Below, piece by piece: positions 18,826 through 28,042 of a stretch of DNA of 64,000 nt (position 1 is its first letter; each line of letters starts with the position of its first letter). The notes beneath the pieces are model-generated. The model saw only the letters and a list, made by a program, of their open reading frames with translations. It made no database searches and had not been told where the DNA came from. The translations under genes were made by a program, and so were the position numbers. Source of the stretch: an archaeon. GTDB lineage: Archaea > Thermoproteota > Thermoprotei_A > Marsarchaeales > Marsarchaeaceae. The stretch covers positions 62,001-126,000 of the forward strand of contig JAKAWJ010000001.1 in NCBI GenBank assembly GCA_021817005.1, read 5' to 3'.

Positions 18826-20520
18826 CTAGTCGACACCTTGAGGTGATCCGCTCTTCTGCAGGTGTGCGAGTCGCCAGCGCGTCAAATTTTTGTAGTAAAT
18901 CACGAGCGCTGTCACCACTTTGTTTATCACAGGTAAGCCGCTGGTCGACTCAAGTATCAGGTTGGCATCTATGTCGCTCACACTTCCGAGAAGCCCGGCC
19001 AGAGTTACGTATGCGAAAACATAGAGCAGAATCAGGAGCGTGAGAATGCCAGCTCCGGCTAGGCCGACAACTTTGAAATTCAATCCTACGAGATACGTAA
19101 CTGCGCACGCTGAGATGGATGCGAGGTAAACGCTAAGAAGCGGCCGAGCCGGCAAGGCTGCCCGGTACTGACGCTTGACCACCGAATAGTGCGCGTATAT
19201 TGTCTGCGTAATGATTCCGGCTGTAGTGGCTGCAGCTACGCCCCATACTCCGTATTCAAAGCCAAGGCCGACTGAGAGCGCGACTACGGTTAAGCTTGAT
19301 ACTACGGCCATCTTTGTGTTTACGATATTGTTGTTCAGACCGGAAAAGAATGAACCCTGCACCTGACTCCCCATTCCCACGACTAGGTAACCCAGTGCAA
19401 GAATTGTTAAAATCGTAAAGTACGAGTAATAGCTATGACCGTAGAATACGTCGAACACGGGTCTGGAGAGGGCGATTAGGAAGAAGCCGGCGGGCGTGAT
19501 CAGGATGTTGCTCACTTTTAGCGCCCTCAAATACGAATGGGAGATACCTTCGGGGGACCTGTTTGCCGAGATGACAGAAAACGTGGGTAGCATTATCGCA
19601 GACAGGGGGAATGAAAGTATCGTCATGAATGCAATCAGGTTTAGCGAGGCGCTATACGCTCCAAGAGCCGAACTGGTAGCAAGCCCAATGGGAATCAACG
19701 CGGCGAGTATTATCAGCTGCCCCTGTCTGGTCAGCCCGTTTAGGAGGTTTGCTGCGTAGTTAGGCAGGCTGAACGCCAGAATGGTCCTAAGTTTCGGCCG
19801 GAAATCTGAAGGTCTGCTAACTCCAACCATAAAGAGCAGGCCAAGCCCGAAAACTCCCGACGCCGCATAACCTACTATGAGCCCGTAAACTGCGCCCGTA
19901 GTTCCAAGGCCGGCAATTATCAAACCTATTGAGAGGCCCGTCTTTACAAAGGCTTGAAGGACAATCACAGCTGAAGCAAGACCAGTTCTAAAGAACCCAG
20001 AGAGCGTACCTACTGCAAAATTTGTGAGCGCCTGAAAGACGATGTTCACACTAGCGATTTCGGCAAGGCTTGCTAGCTGAGGGTAGTGCAGCGCAGAGCC
20101 CACAATGTAGGGCGCTAGCGCGAATGACGCAGCGGCTATTGCGATATGTGTCAGCAGGAAGAACGTAAGGCCCACACCGACGAATTCCCTCGCCTCCTGT
20201 AGTTTTTGCTGACTAGAATAGAAGGCTACGTAGCGGGAGACCGCGATGCCCAGCCCCAGCTGAGTGAATACGTAGGCAGTCGCTGATGGTATGAGCACAA
20301 TCGCGTAGAGTCCAAAATTGGTTGCTCCGAGGAGCCTCGCGATTGCTATTGTGCCGATCCCGGAGATTAGAAGCGAGACCGCATTACCAACAAACAGGTT
20401 GCCTGCACCTCTCGCAGCTCTTGATCCGATGGAACCTCCTGGATGGGGCTCGGGATTTGCATCTCCGCGGTCACCTGGCTCAGTTGCGCGGAGTGCGTCG
20501 GAATCATTTGCCAGAAACAT
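18826..20520 (-). CDS. Polysaccharide / oligosaccharide flippase (MOP superfamily, Wzx-like)
   Basis: A 564-residue protein with about 14 hydrophobic segments, beginning after a hydrophilic N-terminus of about 35 residues. Typical features are GNAVSLLISGIGTIAIARLL and GATNFGLYAIVLIPSATAYV, the first helices of Wzx/RfbX-type exporters. Such flippases move lipid-linked glycans across the membrane for N-glycosylation or surface polymers. This fits the glycosyltransferases at 10.5-13.8 kb, though it is not in the same operon. ATG 20520 is the start. No clear TATA box is visible before it. Confidence 0.85.
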   Translation of the reverse strand: MFLANDSDALRATEPGDRGDANPEPHPGGSIGSRAARGAGNLFVGNAVSLLISGIGTIAIARLLGATNFGLYAIVLIPSATAYVFTQLGLGIAVSRYVAFYSSQQKLQEAREFVGVGLTFFLLTHIAIAAASFALAPYIVGSALHYPQLASLAEIASVNIVFQALTNFAVGTLSGFFRTGLASAVIVLQAFVKTGLSIGLIIAGLGTTGAVYGLIVGYAASGVFGLGLLFMVGVSRPSDFRPKLRTILAFSLPNYAANLLNGLTRQGQLIILAALIPIGLATSSALGAYSASLNLIAFMTILSFPLSAIMLPTFSVISANRSPEGISHSYLRALKVSNILITPAGFFLIALSRPVFDVFYGHSYYSYFTILTILALGYLVVGMGSQVQGSFFSGLNNNIVNTKMAVVSSLTVVALSVGLGFEYGVWGVAAATTAGIITQTIYAHYSVVKRQYRAALPARPLLSVYLASISACAVTYLVGLNFKVVGLAGAGILTLLILLYVFAYVTLAGLLGSVSDIDANLILESTSGLPVINKVVTALVIYYKNLTRWRLAHLQKSGSPQGVD

Positions 20521-20614
20521 CTGGGCTTTCTCTTCTCCTTAGAAGGGGTTCATGCGGGATTTGAAGATGGCAAGACCTAATTTGGGCTCGCTCAGGAATA
20601 TGATCTTGGTGTGG

Positions 20615-20920
20615 ATGGTGCTGAGGGACGTGTGCGGGATTGATGAACTCGAGTCAGGCTCTCCGCGCCACGCAAAAGTAGGTGATAAGGATTTGATACT
20701 TGTCAAGCTTGACGATGGCGTATACGTCTTGGACGGGATTTGCACCCACGAATATGCAGAGCTCTGGAACGGATTTGTGACCGACACTCAGATTACCTGT
20801 CCTCTGCACCTTTCACAGTTTGATCTTAAGACCGGGGCAGTCATAACTCCCCCCGCCGAGGAACCGCTCAGGGTGTATAAAGTAGAGGTCAGAGCCGGCC
20901 GGGTCTTTGTGGACGTCTAG
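20615..20920 (+). CDS. Rieske [2Fe-2S] ferredoxin
   Basis: A 101-residue soluble Rieske protein. Cluster ligands are CTH (in GICTHEYAEL) and CPLH (in ITCPLHLSQFDLKTG), giving the C-x-H ... C-x2-H pattern of Rieske ferredoxins and ring-hydroxylating oxygenase ferredoxins. There is no membrane anchor, so it is not a bc-complex subunit. ATG 20615 (MVLRDVCGIDELESG) matches where Rieske ferredoxins usually begin. An ATG at 20552 would add 21 residues of unclear value. The redox partner is unknown; neither an oxygenase nor a reductase is adjacent. Confidence 0.85.
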   Translation: MVLRDVCGIDELESGSPRHAKVGDKDLILVKLDDGVYVLDGICTHEYAELWNGFVTDTQITCPLHLSQFDLKTGAVITPPAEEPLRVYKVEVRAGRVFVDV

Positions 20921-20953
20921 ATCCGCTGAATCCCCGTTGTTTTCTTGTGCAGA

Positions 20954-23014
20954 TTACAGATGCAGCACTACGAAAAGCACTACGAACACGATTGAAATCG
21001 TGTTTAATACTTTGATTAGCGAGTTTATGCTTGGGCCTGCGGTGTCCTTGAAGGGGTCGCCAACTGTGTCACCGGACACTGCTGCAGCATGAGTCGGCGT
21101 TCCTTTTCCGCCGAAGTGGCCGGCTTCGATGTACTTCTTTGCGTTGTCCCACGCCGCCCCCGCGTTCGCCATGAGAAGTGCAAGGAAGAGTCCTGAGACC
21201 ACGCTGCCTATGAGAACGCCGCCAAGCGCAAGAGGTCCAAGAATCACGCCGACGAAAATCGGCGTCAATATCGCAAGCGCCCCGGGCGCGATGAGTTCCC
21301 TTAGCGCAGCGCTAGTGCTTATGTCAACGCACTTTTGGTAATCAGCCGCAGCCTTTCCTTCGCGCAGTCCCGGAATCTCCCTGAACTGGCGCCTGATTTC
21401 GTTTACCATTTTGAATCCTGCTCTTCCAACAGCTCCGATCAAGAAGCTTGAGAAGAAGAACGGAAGTAGCCCCCCGATAAGCAGTCCGACAAGAACGAGC
21501 GGGTTTGTGAGCAGATATGTTGGAGGAGTGTGGCCACGGCTTGCATACTGAGATGTCACTTCCGATTCGAATGCTATAAAGAGTGAAAGTGAAGCCAGGG
21601 CGGCAGAGCCAATGGCGAAGCCTTTTGTTGTGGCCTTGGTAGTATTTCCAACCGCGTCCAGCTTGTCCGTCACCTCCCGCACCCCAGTGACCCCGGCCAT
21701 CTCGACAATACCGTTCGCGTTATCTGTTATCGGTCCAAACGCGTCTATTGAGAGTATTACGCCCGTAAGGGAAAGCATGGCCATGGTCGTAATTGAGGTC
21801 GCGTACACGCCGTAATTGAACCCGTTCGCCGCCCCTCCTACGTAGTCGCCCATGGCATATGATGCGATAATTGCAATTATCAGGATTAGAGCGATCGGCG
21901 CGGTGCTTGTCAGGCCGGTCGCGTAACCCGAGAGAAAGTTAGTCGCCGAACCAGTCTGGGAAGCTTCGGCTATCTTCTGTACGGGCGAGAATTCATATGA
22001 TGTGAAGTAATCGGTAACCCTCTCAATACCCACCACCACGAGCACGCCGAGTAGAGAGGAGAGCGCCAAAACGATTGCCAGCCCGCGCTCCGCCGAGAAC
22101 ACGCTGAACGTAACAATGACATCAAGCACGATCCCGATGCCAGCCGCAATGTAAAGCGCCATGTTCAATGTGGACATGGGATTATCGCCTTTCGCGACTC
22201 CCACCCAGAGCCCTCCTATGATTGAAGCAATCAGTCCTACCCCAGCAATTGCGAGGGGATATGCTACAAGTCCAGGAGAGTTTGCAAACACTATAGTTCC
22301 AAGAAGCATAGCCGCAAGTGTTGTGACTATTTTGGACTCGTATACGTCCGCCCCCATCCCAGCACAGTCTCCTACGTTGTCACCCACGTTATCAGCGATT
22401 ACACCAGGATTCCTCGCGTCATCCTCTGGGATGCCTTCCTCTATTTTGCCAGCGATATCCGCCCCCAAATCAGCTGCTTTGGTGTAGATTCCTCCCCCAA
22501 CGCGTATGAACATCGCGATAAGGCTCGCGCCAAAGCCGAAACCGACTATGGCCGCTGCGCTCGGAAAAGCCGAATAGAAGAGCGTCATCCCGAGGATTGC
22601 CAGCCCGGCTACTGTCATCCCAAGAACAGCCCCCCCTTTGAAGGCCACGCTGAGCGCAGATGCCAGTCCTTTCTTTGCCGCCTGAGCGGTCCTCGAACTC
22701 GACCTTACTGTGGTCTGCATACTGACATAACCGGCGAGCGCCGAAAAACCCCCTCCTACCGCGAAGCCAAGCGCCACGATTCCGAGTGGTCGAACGAACA
22801 GAGCTATTATGACGGCAATAATCACTGCCAGCGGGGCGATAGTGAGGTATTCACGACGAAGGAATGCGTTTGCCCCCTCCCGAACGAAGTTTGCAAGCTG
22901 TCGCATCCTTTCGTCGCCAGGGTCAGCCGAGAGTACGCTTCGCACGAGATAAATCGCGTACCCCAGACCGATAAGAGAGGTAATTAATGCCAGTTCTTCA
23001 GTTGGATACAGCAC
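20954..23014 (-). CDS. hppA: Membrane-bound proton-translocating pyrophosphatase (K+-independent type)
   Basis: A 686-residue protein with about 16 helices. It hydrolyses cytosolic pyrophosphate and pumps H+ outward. The substrate site is clear: KAADLGADIAGKIEEG, PEDDARNPGVIADNVGDNVG and DCAGMGADVYES, with a second acidic cluster DAFGPITDNANGI. Subtype: DAVGNTTKATTKG has Lys and Thr at the two positions that are Ala and Gly/Ala in K+-dependent enzymes, pointing to the K+-independent H+ pump. GTG 23014 is the start, with a TATA-like CCTAATTATGG on the minus strand at 23049-23059. It would save energy from PPi made in biosynthesis. Oxidative Sat consumes PPi, so the two may compete for it. Confidence 0.93.
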   Translation of the reverse strand: MLYPTEELALITSLIGLGYAIYLVRSVLSADPGDERMRQLANFVREGANAFLRREYLTIAPLAVIIAVIIALFVRPLGIVALGFAVGGGFSALAGYVSMQTTVRSSSRTAQAAKKGLASALSVAFKGGAVLGMTVAGLAILGMTLFYSAFPSAAAIVGFGFGASLIAMFIRVGGGIYTKAADLGADIAGKIEEGIPEDDARNPGVIADNVGDNVGDCAGMGADVYESKIVTTLAAMLLGTIVFANSPGLVAYPLAIAGVGLIASIIGGLWVGVAKGDNPMSTLNMALYIAAGIGIVLDVIVTFSVFSAERGLAIVLALSSLLGVLVVVGIERVTDYFTSYEFSPVQKIAEASQTGSATNFLSGYATGLTSTAPIALILIIAIIASYAMGDYVGGAANGFNYGVYATSITTMAMLSLTGVILSIDAFGPITDNANGIVEMAGVTGVREVTDKLDAVGNTTKATTKGFAIGSAALASLSLFIAFESEVTSQYASRGHTPPTYLLTNPLVLVGLLIGGLLPFFFSSFLIGAVGRAGFKMVNEIRRQFREIPGLREGKAAADYQKCVDISTSAALRELIAPGALAILTPIFVGVILGPLALGGVLIGSVVSGLFLALLMANAGAAWDNAKKYIEAGHFGGKGTPTHAAAVSGDTVGDPFKDTAGPSINSLIKVLNTISIVFVVLFVVLHL

Positions 23015-23372
23015 TTTAGAGTCCTCGAAGCTGAATGCGCAACTGACCCATAATTAGGGGTTGCCACTAGGGAGAGAATGGAGCACGGGACAATCTCGGG
23101 ACCGGGTCTCCCGGGTCTTACACTCCGGAAATAGCCAGCTTTTGGAGCTGTGAGGCGAGGTAAATGATGTCAGCCTGTGGATTGGATTGCTCTAATCCCT
23201 CGTAAGAAGGTGGCCGGACTGAGGTCCAGGTTGTTCGCTTGCTCGAGCTGATTTTGTGGGGTTCGGCCGAAGAATGCACACTGTTGCGCCCGATTCAGTT
23301 GCACCAGTTCACCGCTGGCAGGGTGCGCTCGCTATGACAGTGAACGCATTCAGGGCTGATCTCAGGCAAGAT
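23015..23372. other. 358-base gap without a gene
   Basis: It holds the hppA promoter (23049-23059) and an imperfect GC hairpin (GACCGGG-TCT-CCCGGGTC, about 23100-23117). No reading frame with coding character is visible on either strand. Confidence 0.45.
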
Positions 23373-24740
23373 TCAAGCCTGTAACGAAGCAACTTTCCGG
23401 AAACCGTCGGCAGCAGCTCCAAGCACCATTTCTGCGTCCTCAGGAGAGTGCGCCGAAGAGATTGTCCACCTTTCCATATGGTCCGGGTGCAGGTAAACGC
23501 CATTCTGGAGAAGGCTCTGCTGAAATACCTGAAAGCTATGCGGGTCGGACCGTGCAGCCTCCCGGTAGTTTCTTATCTTTTCCTGGTTCGTAAAGAATAT
23601 CTGGAAAAGCGACCCGACTCCTTGGACTAGCACATCAAGGCCCGCATCATCGGCAAGCTCCTCCAGCCCCTTCATTATGAGCTCGCCGGTTGCTCGAATC
23701 CTGGATATCGCGGCGCCGCCGTCCTCCTCAAGGATCTGCAGGTTTGCCTTAGCTCCGGCGAGCGAAAGCGGATTCGCGTTGTAGGTGCCCCCGAAGCCTA
23801 TCTTACCGGGGGCAATCATCTCCATAATCTCTCGCTTACCTCCTACTGCGGCTATGGGCACGCCGCCTCCGAGCGCCTTGCCAAAGGTAACCAGGTCCGG
23901 AGTCACGCCGAAGTACTGGGGAGCGCCTCCTAGGGCAATCCTGAATCCGGTCAGAACCTCGTCAAATATCAGCAGCGCCTCATACTTGTCGGCCAGCTCG
24001 CGGAGGCTCTGCAGGAAACCCGGTTCCGGCATGATTACCCCGGAGTTTGCCATTATAGGTTCAGTTATGATAGCTGCAATACTATCGCGGTTGCGCCTCA
24101 TGATTTTCTCAAGTATTGCAGTGTCGTTCCAAGGTGCAACCACTACTGTCCTCTCTACCTCATCGGGAATGCCAGGCTGGTAGGGGCTCTTGAACGGAGA
24201 AATCTCGAGACCTGGCTGGATTGGCTCCACGCTGAAGAGCACGTAGTCGTGCTGGCCATGATAGGCTCCCTCAAATTTCAGGATCTTGCTCTTTCCGGTA
24301 ACTGCCCTTGCGATTCTCAGCGCGTTCATTGTGGCTTCGGTGCCCGAGTTGCAGAACGCAACCATTTGGGCGCCCGGGGCGATGCCTGTCACTTTCCTTG
24401 CAACCTCGACCTCGAGCTCCGCGGGTGCGCCACAAACACTAAGCTCCTGAGCCTGTGCCGAAATTGCCTGAACGATTCTGGGGTGAGAATGGCCGTTTAT
24501 GAGAGTACCAAAACCCATCAATAGGTCGGTATACTGGTTCCCATCAACGTCGACAATATGCGAGCCCCAACCTTTCTTCATGTAAATCGGGTGATCAACG
24601 AACCCCGAGAGCCGCTGCAGTGAGGACACTCCGGAAGGAAGCAGCTTTGTAGCTTCCTGGTAAAGCTCCCTCGACTTCGAGGTCTGAATACCCTTTTCCT
24701 GTGTAAGGCGCGTAACTTCGTCGTGTGCCAGAAGTGTCAT
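23373..24740 (-). CDS. Class III PLP-dependent aminotransferase (glutamate-1-semialdehyde aminomutase-like)
   Basis: A 455-residue fold-type I PLP enzyme. GWGSHIVDVDGNQYTDLLMG and NGHSHPRIVQAI near the N-terminus, FCNSGTEATMNALRIAR (phosphate-binding), LLIFDEVLTGFR (Asp contacting the pyridine N) and VTFGKALGGGVPIAA (Schiff-base Lys) are all present. The overall pattern resembles HemL, but no tetrapyrrole genes are nearby and a paralogue lies at 34069. An amino-acid or beta-amino-acid transaminase or aminomutase is therefore as likely. ATG 24740 is the start. It is divergent from the peptide ABC transporter genes with a shared 306-base promoter region. Confidence 0.85.
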   Translation of the reverse strand: MTLLAHDEVTRLTQEKGIQTSKSRELYQEATKLLPSGVSSLQRLSGFVDHPIYMKKGWGSHIVDVDGNQYTDLLMGFGTLINGHSHPRIVQAISAQAQELSVCGAPAELEVEVARKVTGIAPGAQMVAFCNSGTEATMNALRIARAVTGKSKILKFEGAYHGQHDYVLFSVEPIQPGLEISPFKSPYQPGIPDEVERTVVVAPWNDTAILEKIMRRNRDSIAAIITEPIMANSGVIMPEPGFLQSLRELADKYEALLIFDEVLTGFRIALGGAPQYFGVTPDLVTFGKALGGGVPIAAVGGKREIMEMIAPGKIGFGGTYNANPLSLAGAKANLQILEEDGGAAISRIRATGELIMKGLEELADDAGLDVLVQGVGSLFQIFFTNQEKIRNYREAARSDPHSFQVFQQSLLQNGVYLHPDHMERWTISSAHSPEDAEMVLGAAADGFRKVASLQA

Positions 24741-24882
24741 ACATATCCCCTACGTGTTCTCCAAGGCGAGGCACGGTGATTCAATCCGTCCGTGGCGTAA
24801 CCTCACATCATAAGGCGACCGTCCAGACCCACTGACAGAATGTATCATTGCTACCACGCCGGTACCTAATTACATGATTTAG

Positions 24883-24905
24883 TATTTAAACGTATCTAGT
24901 ATACG
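24883..24905. promoter_or_regulatory. TATA-like box abutting a 15-base palindrome
   Basis: TATTTAAA (24883-24890) is followed directly by CGTAT-CTAGT-ATACG (24891-24905), a 5-base inverted repeat. It lies in the middle of the 306-base divergent region between the aminotransferase (24740, minus) and the ABC importer (25047, plus). The position suits an operator controlling one or both transcripts. A closer TATA-like GCTTAAAGC (25011-25019) lies about 30 bases before ATG 25047. Confidence 0.4.
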
Positions 24906-25046
24906 AATTCCACTTATTTGCGGTAGAATTCTGCAAAAAATGGAGTAAATATGTTGTAAGACCCGGCGGTCATTCTATGCAATCCTGACCGCTTTGGATT
25001 GAGGCAGTGTGCTTAAAGCCCTGCATGATGTAGGTCTGCTCGACTA

Positions 25047-26141
25047 ATGAATATAGGCGATCAGGTGCGGCAGGGGGCCGCCTCAGGCCACGTAGTTGGC
25101 CGGTGGGACTGGCCGGGTAGTCTGCCTCAGGCTGGCTCGAGCGAAGTGATTCTTGATGTCCATGATCTAACCATAGATTTCAACTCTATCGACGGGAGAC
25201 TCAGGCCTCTCGAGAAGGTCTCAATCAGCGTTTCGAACGGCGAAATTGTAGGTGTTGTAGGCGAAAGCGGTTCAGGGAAGAGCACTCTTTCGCTCGCTTT
25301 GTTGGGGTTGCTCGATTCTCCTCCGGCGGTTTACGCTGGAGGCTCAATCTCCTTCCAGGGTACTGATTTGCTGAAAGGAAGCATGGCCGCTTTCTCGAAG
25401 GTGCGCGGCTTCAAGCTGGGTATGGTGCTTCAGGAGTCCATTGAAGCGCTCAATCCGGTGTATACGATTGGTTTTCAGATGCGCGAAGCCCTGGAAGTTC
25501 TGGCCGAGTCCACGGGCCGCCCCATCAAAAGGGAAGAGATCGAAAGCGAATGCTTGCGACTGCTCGCCGAACTCTGCATCGATAATCCCGAGCTGGTACT
25601 TACCAAATATCCCCATGAGCTTTCGGGAGGAATGCGAAAACGGGTGGCAATAGCGATGTCTGTTCTGGAACGCCCTCAGTTACTGATACTGGACGAGCCC
25701 ACCACCGGACTGGACGCATACGTTCAAAATCGAATACTGTCTCTTCTCAAGCGCATGAGCGAAGAATACGGACTTGCGATGCTCATCGTCACCCACGACC
25801 TAGTGCTAGCTTCCAGGATTTGCGACAGAGTATACGTAATGTATGCTGGCAGAATTCTTGAGAGCGGCCTTGCATCCCAGGTATTGCGCGAGCCCTTGCA
25901 CCCGTATACGCGAGTTCTGGTTTCGTCAGTCCCCGAGGGTTTCAGCGACTCTCCCGACCTTCCGGTGCAGACTGGCGAACCAGCTGACATCAGGAAATTG
26001 CCCCGGGGTTGCAAGTTTCAGGAGCGATGCCCACTCGTCCGCGAGCGCTGCAGAATGGAGGAGCCTCAGTTATTTTTGCTGCCGGAAGGCAGGACCTCAA
26101 GGTGCTGGCTGATGGAAAGTGGAATCCGCACCTATCCTTGA
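25047..26141 (+). CDS. Oligopeptide/dipeptide ABC importer, ATP-binding protein (DppD/OppD-like)
   Basis: A 364-residue ABC ATPase. Walker A is GVVGESGSGKSTLSLA (about residues 72-87), the signature is ELSGGMRKRVAIAMS, Walker B is LLILDEPTTGLD, and the H-loop is IVTHDL. The C-terminal oligopeptide-transporter extension carries four cysteines (CKFQERCPLVRERC and a later Cys), the iron-sulfur-type pattern of DppD/OppD. A roughly 30-residue N-terminal extension precedes the domain. It energises uptake of peptides by the permeases at 27149-29073. The next ATPase gene overlaps its end by 23 bases, indicating one operon. Confidence 0.92.
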   Translation: MNIGDQVRQGAASGHVVGRWDWPGSLPQAGSSEVILDVHDLTIDFNSIDGRLRPLEKVSISVSNGEIVGVVGESGSGKSTLSLALLGLLDSPPAVYAGGSISFQGTDLLKGSMAAFSKVRGFKLGMVLQESIEALNPVYTIGFQMREALEVLAESTGRPIKREEIESECLRLLAELCIDNPELVLTKYPHELSGGMRKRVAIAMSVLERPQLLILDEPTTGLDAYVQNRILSLLKRMSEEYGLAMLIVTHDLVLASRICDRVYVMYAGRILESGLASQVLREPLHPYTRVLVSSVPEGFSDSPDLPVQTGEPADIRKLPRGCKFQERCPLVRERCRMEEPQLFLLPEGRTSRCWLMESGIRTYP

Positions 26142-27147
26142 GCTCACCGGCCTCAGTGTGGTCTTTAGGACACACAGGGGGATACTGAGAGGACTCGCGC
26201 CCTCTGACGAAGTTCGGGCACTTGACAATGTCAACTTCGAAATCGGCAGCCAGGAGGTTTTCGGGCTCGCGGGCGAGACCGGCTCCGGAAAGTCTACGCT
26301 TGCGCGCACGCTTGTCGGGCTTTATTCACCAACGGCTGGTGAAGTCAGAATGCTCGGTAGAACTATCGATTACAGAAGCAGAGAGGACATAAGATATCTG
26401 AGAAAGAACGTGGGCATTGTTTTTCAGGACCCCGTGGGCTCGCTGAATCCTAGGCTTCGCGTAAAGGAGGTGATAGCCGAAGCGGCAATCGCATCAGGAA
26501 TGCCGCTCGTCGAACGGAAGCAGCGGGTGGAAGAGATTGTCCAGCTCGTGGGCTTGAGAGAGAGCGCGCTCGACGCTTTCCCCCGCGAACTCAGCGGCGG
26601 CGAAAAGCAGCGCGTTTCAGTCGCCCGCGCTCTGATAGTTCCGAAGAAACTTCTCGTGCTCGACGAGCCCACGAGCTCCCTTGACGTTTCAGTTCAGGCT
26701 CAGGTTCTGAACCTCCTCAGGGACATAAGAAGAAAACTCGAAATCTCTATTTTGTTTATCTCGCACGACCTGCGGGTGCTCAAGTACATGAGTGACCGTG
26801 TCGGCCTGCTCTTCTACGGAAAGCTTGTTGAGATAGCAGATACCAGGCGGCTGTTCAACGAACCCAGGCATCCTTACACGGTCGAATTGGTTTCTCATAT
26901 AAACGATTCCGGCTCGAGCTCGAGTAGTTCTCCTGTAGAGCACAAGCCATCAGACACAGGTTGCCGGTATTCACAGGTATGTCCAAGCAGGTTCTCAAGA
27001 TGTTCTGAAGAACCCCCGATGTATTCGATCGGCCCAGGTCACTACGCCGCCTGCCACCTTTTCGAGTCCGAACCAAGCTCAGGTAAGCTTTCAGGCGGGC
27101 TCTCTCAACTCTCAGCCATGGCCGACAGGGAAAATACATCGAACTAG
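26119..27147 (+). CDS. Oligopeptide/dipeptide ABC importer, ATP-binding protein (DppF/OppF-like)
   Basis: A 342-residue second ATPase of the importer. Walker A is AGETGSGKSTLARTLVG, the signature is ELSGGEKQRVSVARAL, Walker B is LLVLDEPTSSLD, and the H-loop is FISHDLRVLKYM. The C-terminus again has the Cys-rich OppF-type tail (CRYSQVCPSRFSRC and a later Cys). GTG 26119 lies inside the end of the first ATPase gene. Its stop is one base from the stop of the convergent permease gene at 27149, so ATPases and permeases are transcribed towards each other. Confidence 0.92.
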   Translation: MESAPILELTGLSVVFRTHRGILRGLAPSDEVRALDNVNFEIGSQEVFGLAGETGSGKSTLARTLVGLYSPTAGEVRMLGRTIDYRSREDIRYLRKNVGIVFQDPVGSLNPRLRVKEVIAEAAIASGMPLVERKQRVEEIVQLVGLRESALDAFPRELSGGEKQRVSVARALIVPKKLLVLDEPTSSLDVSVQAQVLNLLRDIRRKLEISILFISHDLRVLKYMSDRVGLLFYGKLVEIADTRRLFNEPRHPYTVELVSHINDSGSSSSSSPVEHKPSDTGCRYSQVCPSRFSRCSEEPPMYSIGPGHYAACHLFESEPSSGKLSGGLSQLSAMADRENTSN

Positions 27148-27148
27148 G

Positions 27149-28042
27149 TCAGGAATTCTCCGAAAAGACCTTGTTCCTGATAAGTATGTGAGGCCTGACC
27201 TTGATGTCAAGGCTCTCCCTTATTCCTTCGCCAAGGAAGCTGAATCCAGCTACTATGAGCAGCACTATGAGCGCAGGGAAGAGGGCTTCCCATGGATAGG
27301 TATACAGATTGTAGCTGATGGAAGAAACCATGCTTCCGAGCTCCGGGCTCGAAGGAGGCACGCCTATTCCCAGATAGCCCAGCGTGGAGAGGCTGAGGAG
27401 ACTGGTGCCCACATCCATGGTGGCATATACCAAAACCGCTGGGAGAACATTTGGAACGATGCCCTTTGCAAGAATGTAACCAAATGATGAATTCATTGCT
27501 TTCGACGCCGCGAAGTAGTCCTGCGTAGTTATGGAGAGCACGTTGCCCCTTACAAGCCGAACATATGGCGGCCACCAGACGAAAGTGAGCGAGAGCACTG
27601 CGTTTACAAGGCTTGGTCCCAGAGTGGCCGCGACCGCGAGAGCGAGTATGAACGCCGGAAACGCGAGAAACATATCCGTAAGTCTCATGATGAGTTCTTC
27701 TAGCAGTCCCCCAAAGTAGCCAGCCACTGTGCCTACAATTATTCCAATCACTGCTGACGCACTGACTATCAGCAAGGGCAATCCTATGTCTACTGGGAGC
27801 GCAGAGAGCACCCTTGAGAGTATGTCCCTGCCCTGAAAGTCTGTACCGAAGGGGTGAGACAGGCTGGGTATCGAGTTTGCATTTGCAAGATTCGGAGCTC
27901 CCGGATTATATGGCGTTAGTCTGCTTCCCGTGACGAACTCTAGGAATGCAAGCAACAAGAATACAAAGGTGCAAATCGCCCCGAAGCTCGATAGCGAGTT
28001 GAGGAAAAGCAACTGCCTGATTCTCTTAAGCCTCGTATTCAA
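27149..28042 (-). CDS. Peptide ABC importer permease (DppC/OppC-like)
   Basis: A 297-residue membrane protein with an N-terminal helix then about five more. N-terminal OppC features include HPFGTDFQGRDILSRVL (about residues 63-79). The BPD-transport loop that docks the ATPase is ASKAMNSSFGYILAKGIVPN. It overlaps the DppB-like gene by four bases (ATGA type), so the two are translationally coupled. It forms the channel with the 28039-29073 product. The C-terminus ends close to the convergent ATPase gene. Confidence 0.9.
   Translation of the reverse strand: MNTRLKRIRQLLFLNSLSSFGAICTFVFLLLAFLEFVTGSRLTPYNPGAPNLANANSIPSLSHPFGTDFQGRDILSRVLSALPVDIGLPLLIVSASAVIGIIVGTVAGYFGGLLEELIMRLTDMFLAFPAFILALAVAATLGPSLVNAVLSLTFVWWPPYVRLVRGNVLSITTQDYFAASKAMNSSFGYILAKGIVPNVLPAVLVYATMDVGTSLLSLSTLGYLGIGVPPSSPELGSMVSSISYNLYTYPWEALFPALIVLLIVAGFSFLGEGIRESLDIKVRPHILIRNKVFSENS

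Noticed and set aside
23373-24740. Firm hemL assignment for the class III aminotransferase
   Set aside because: HemL-like motifs are present, but there are two paralogues and no tetrapyrrole genes nearby; the peptide-uptake context leaves the substrate open.
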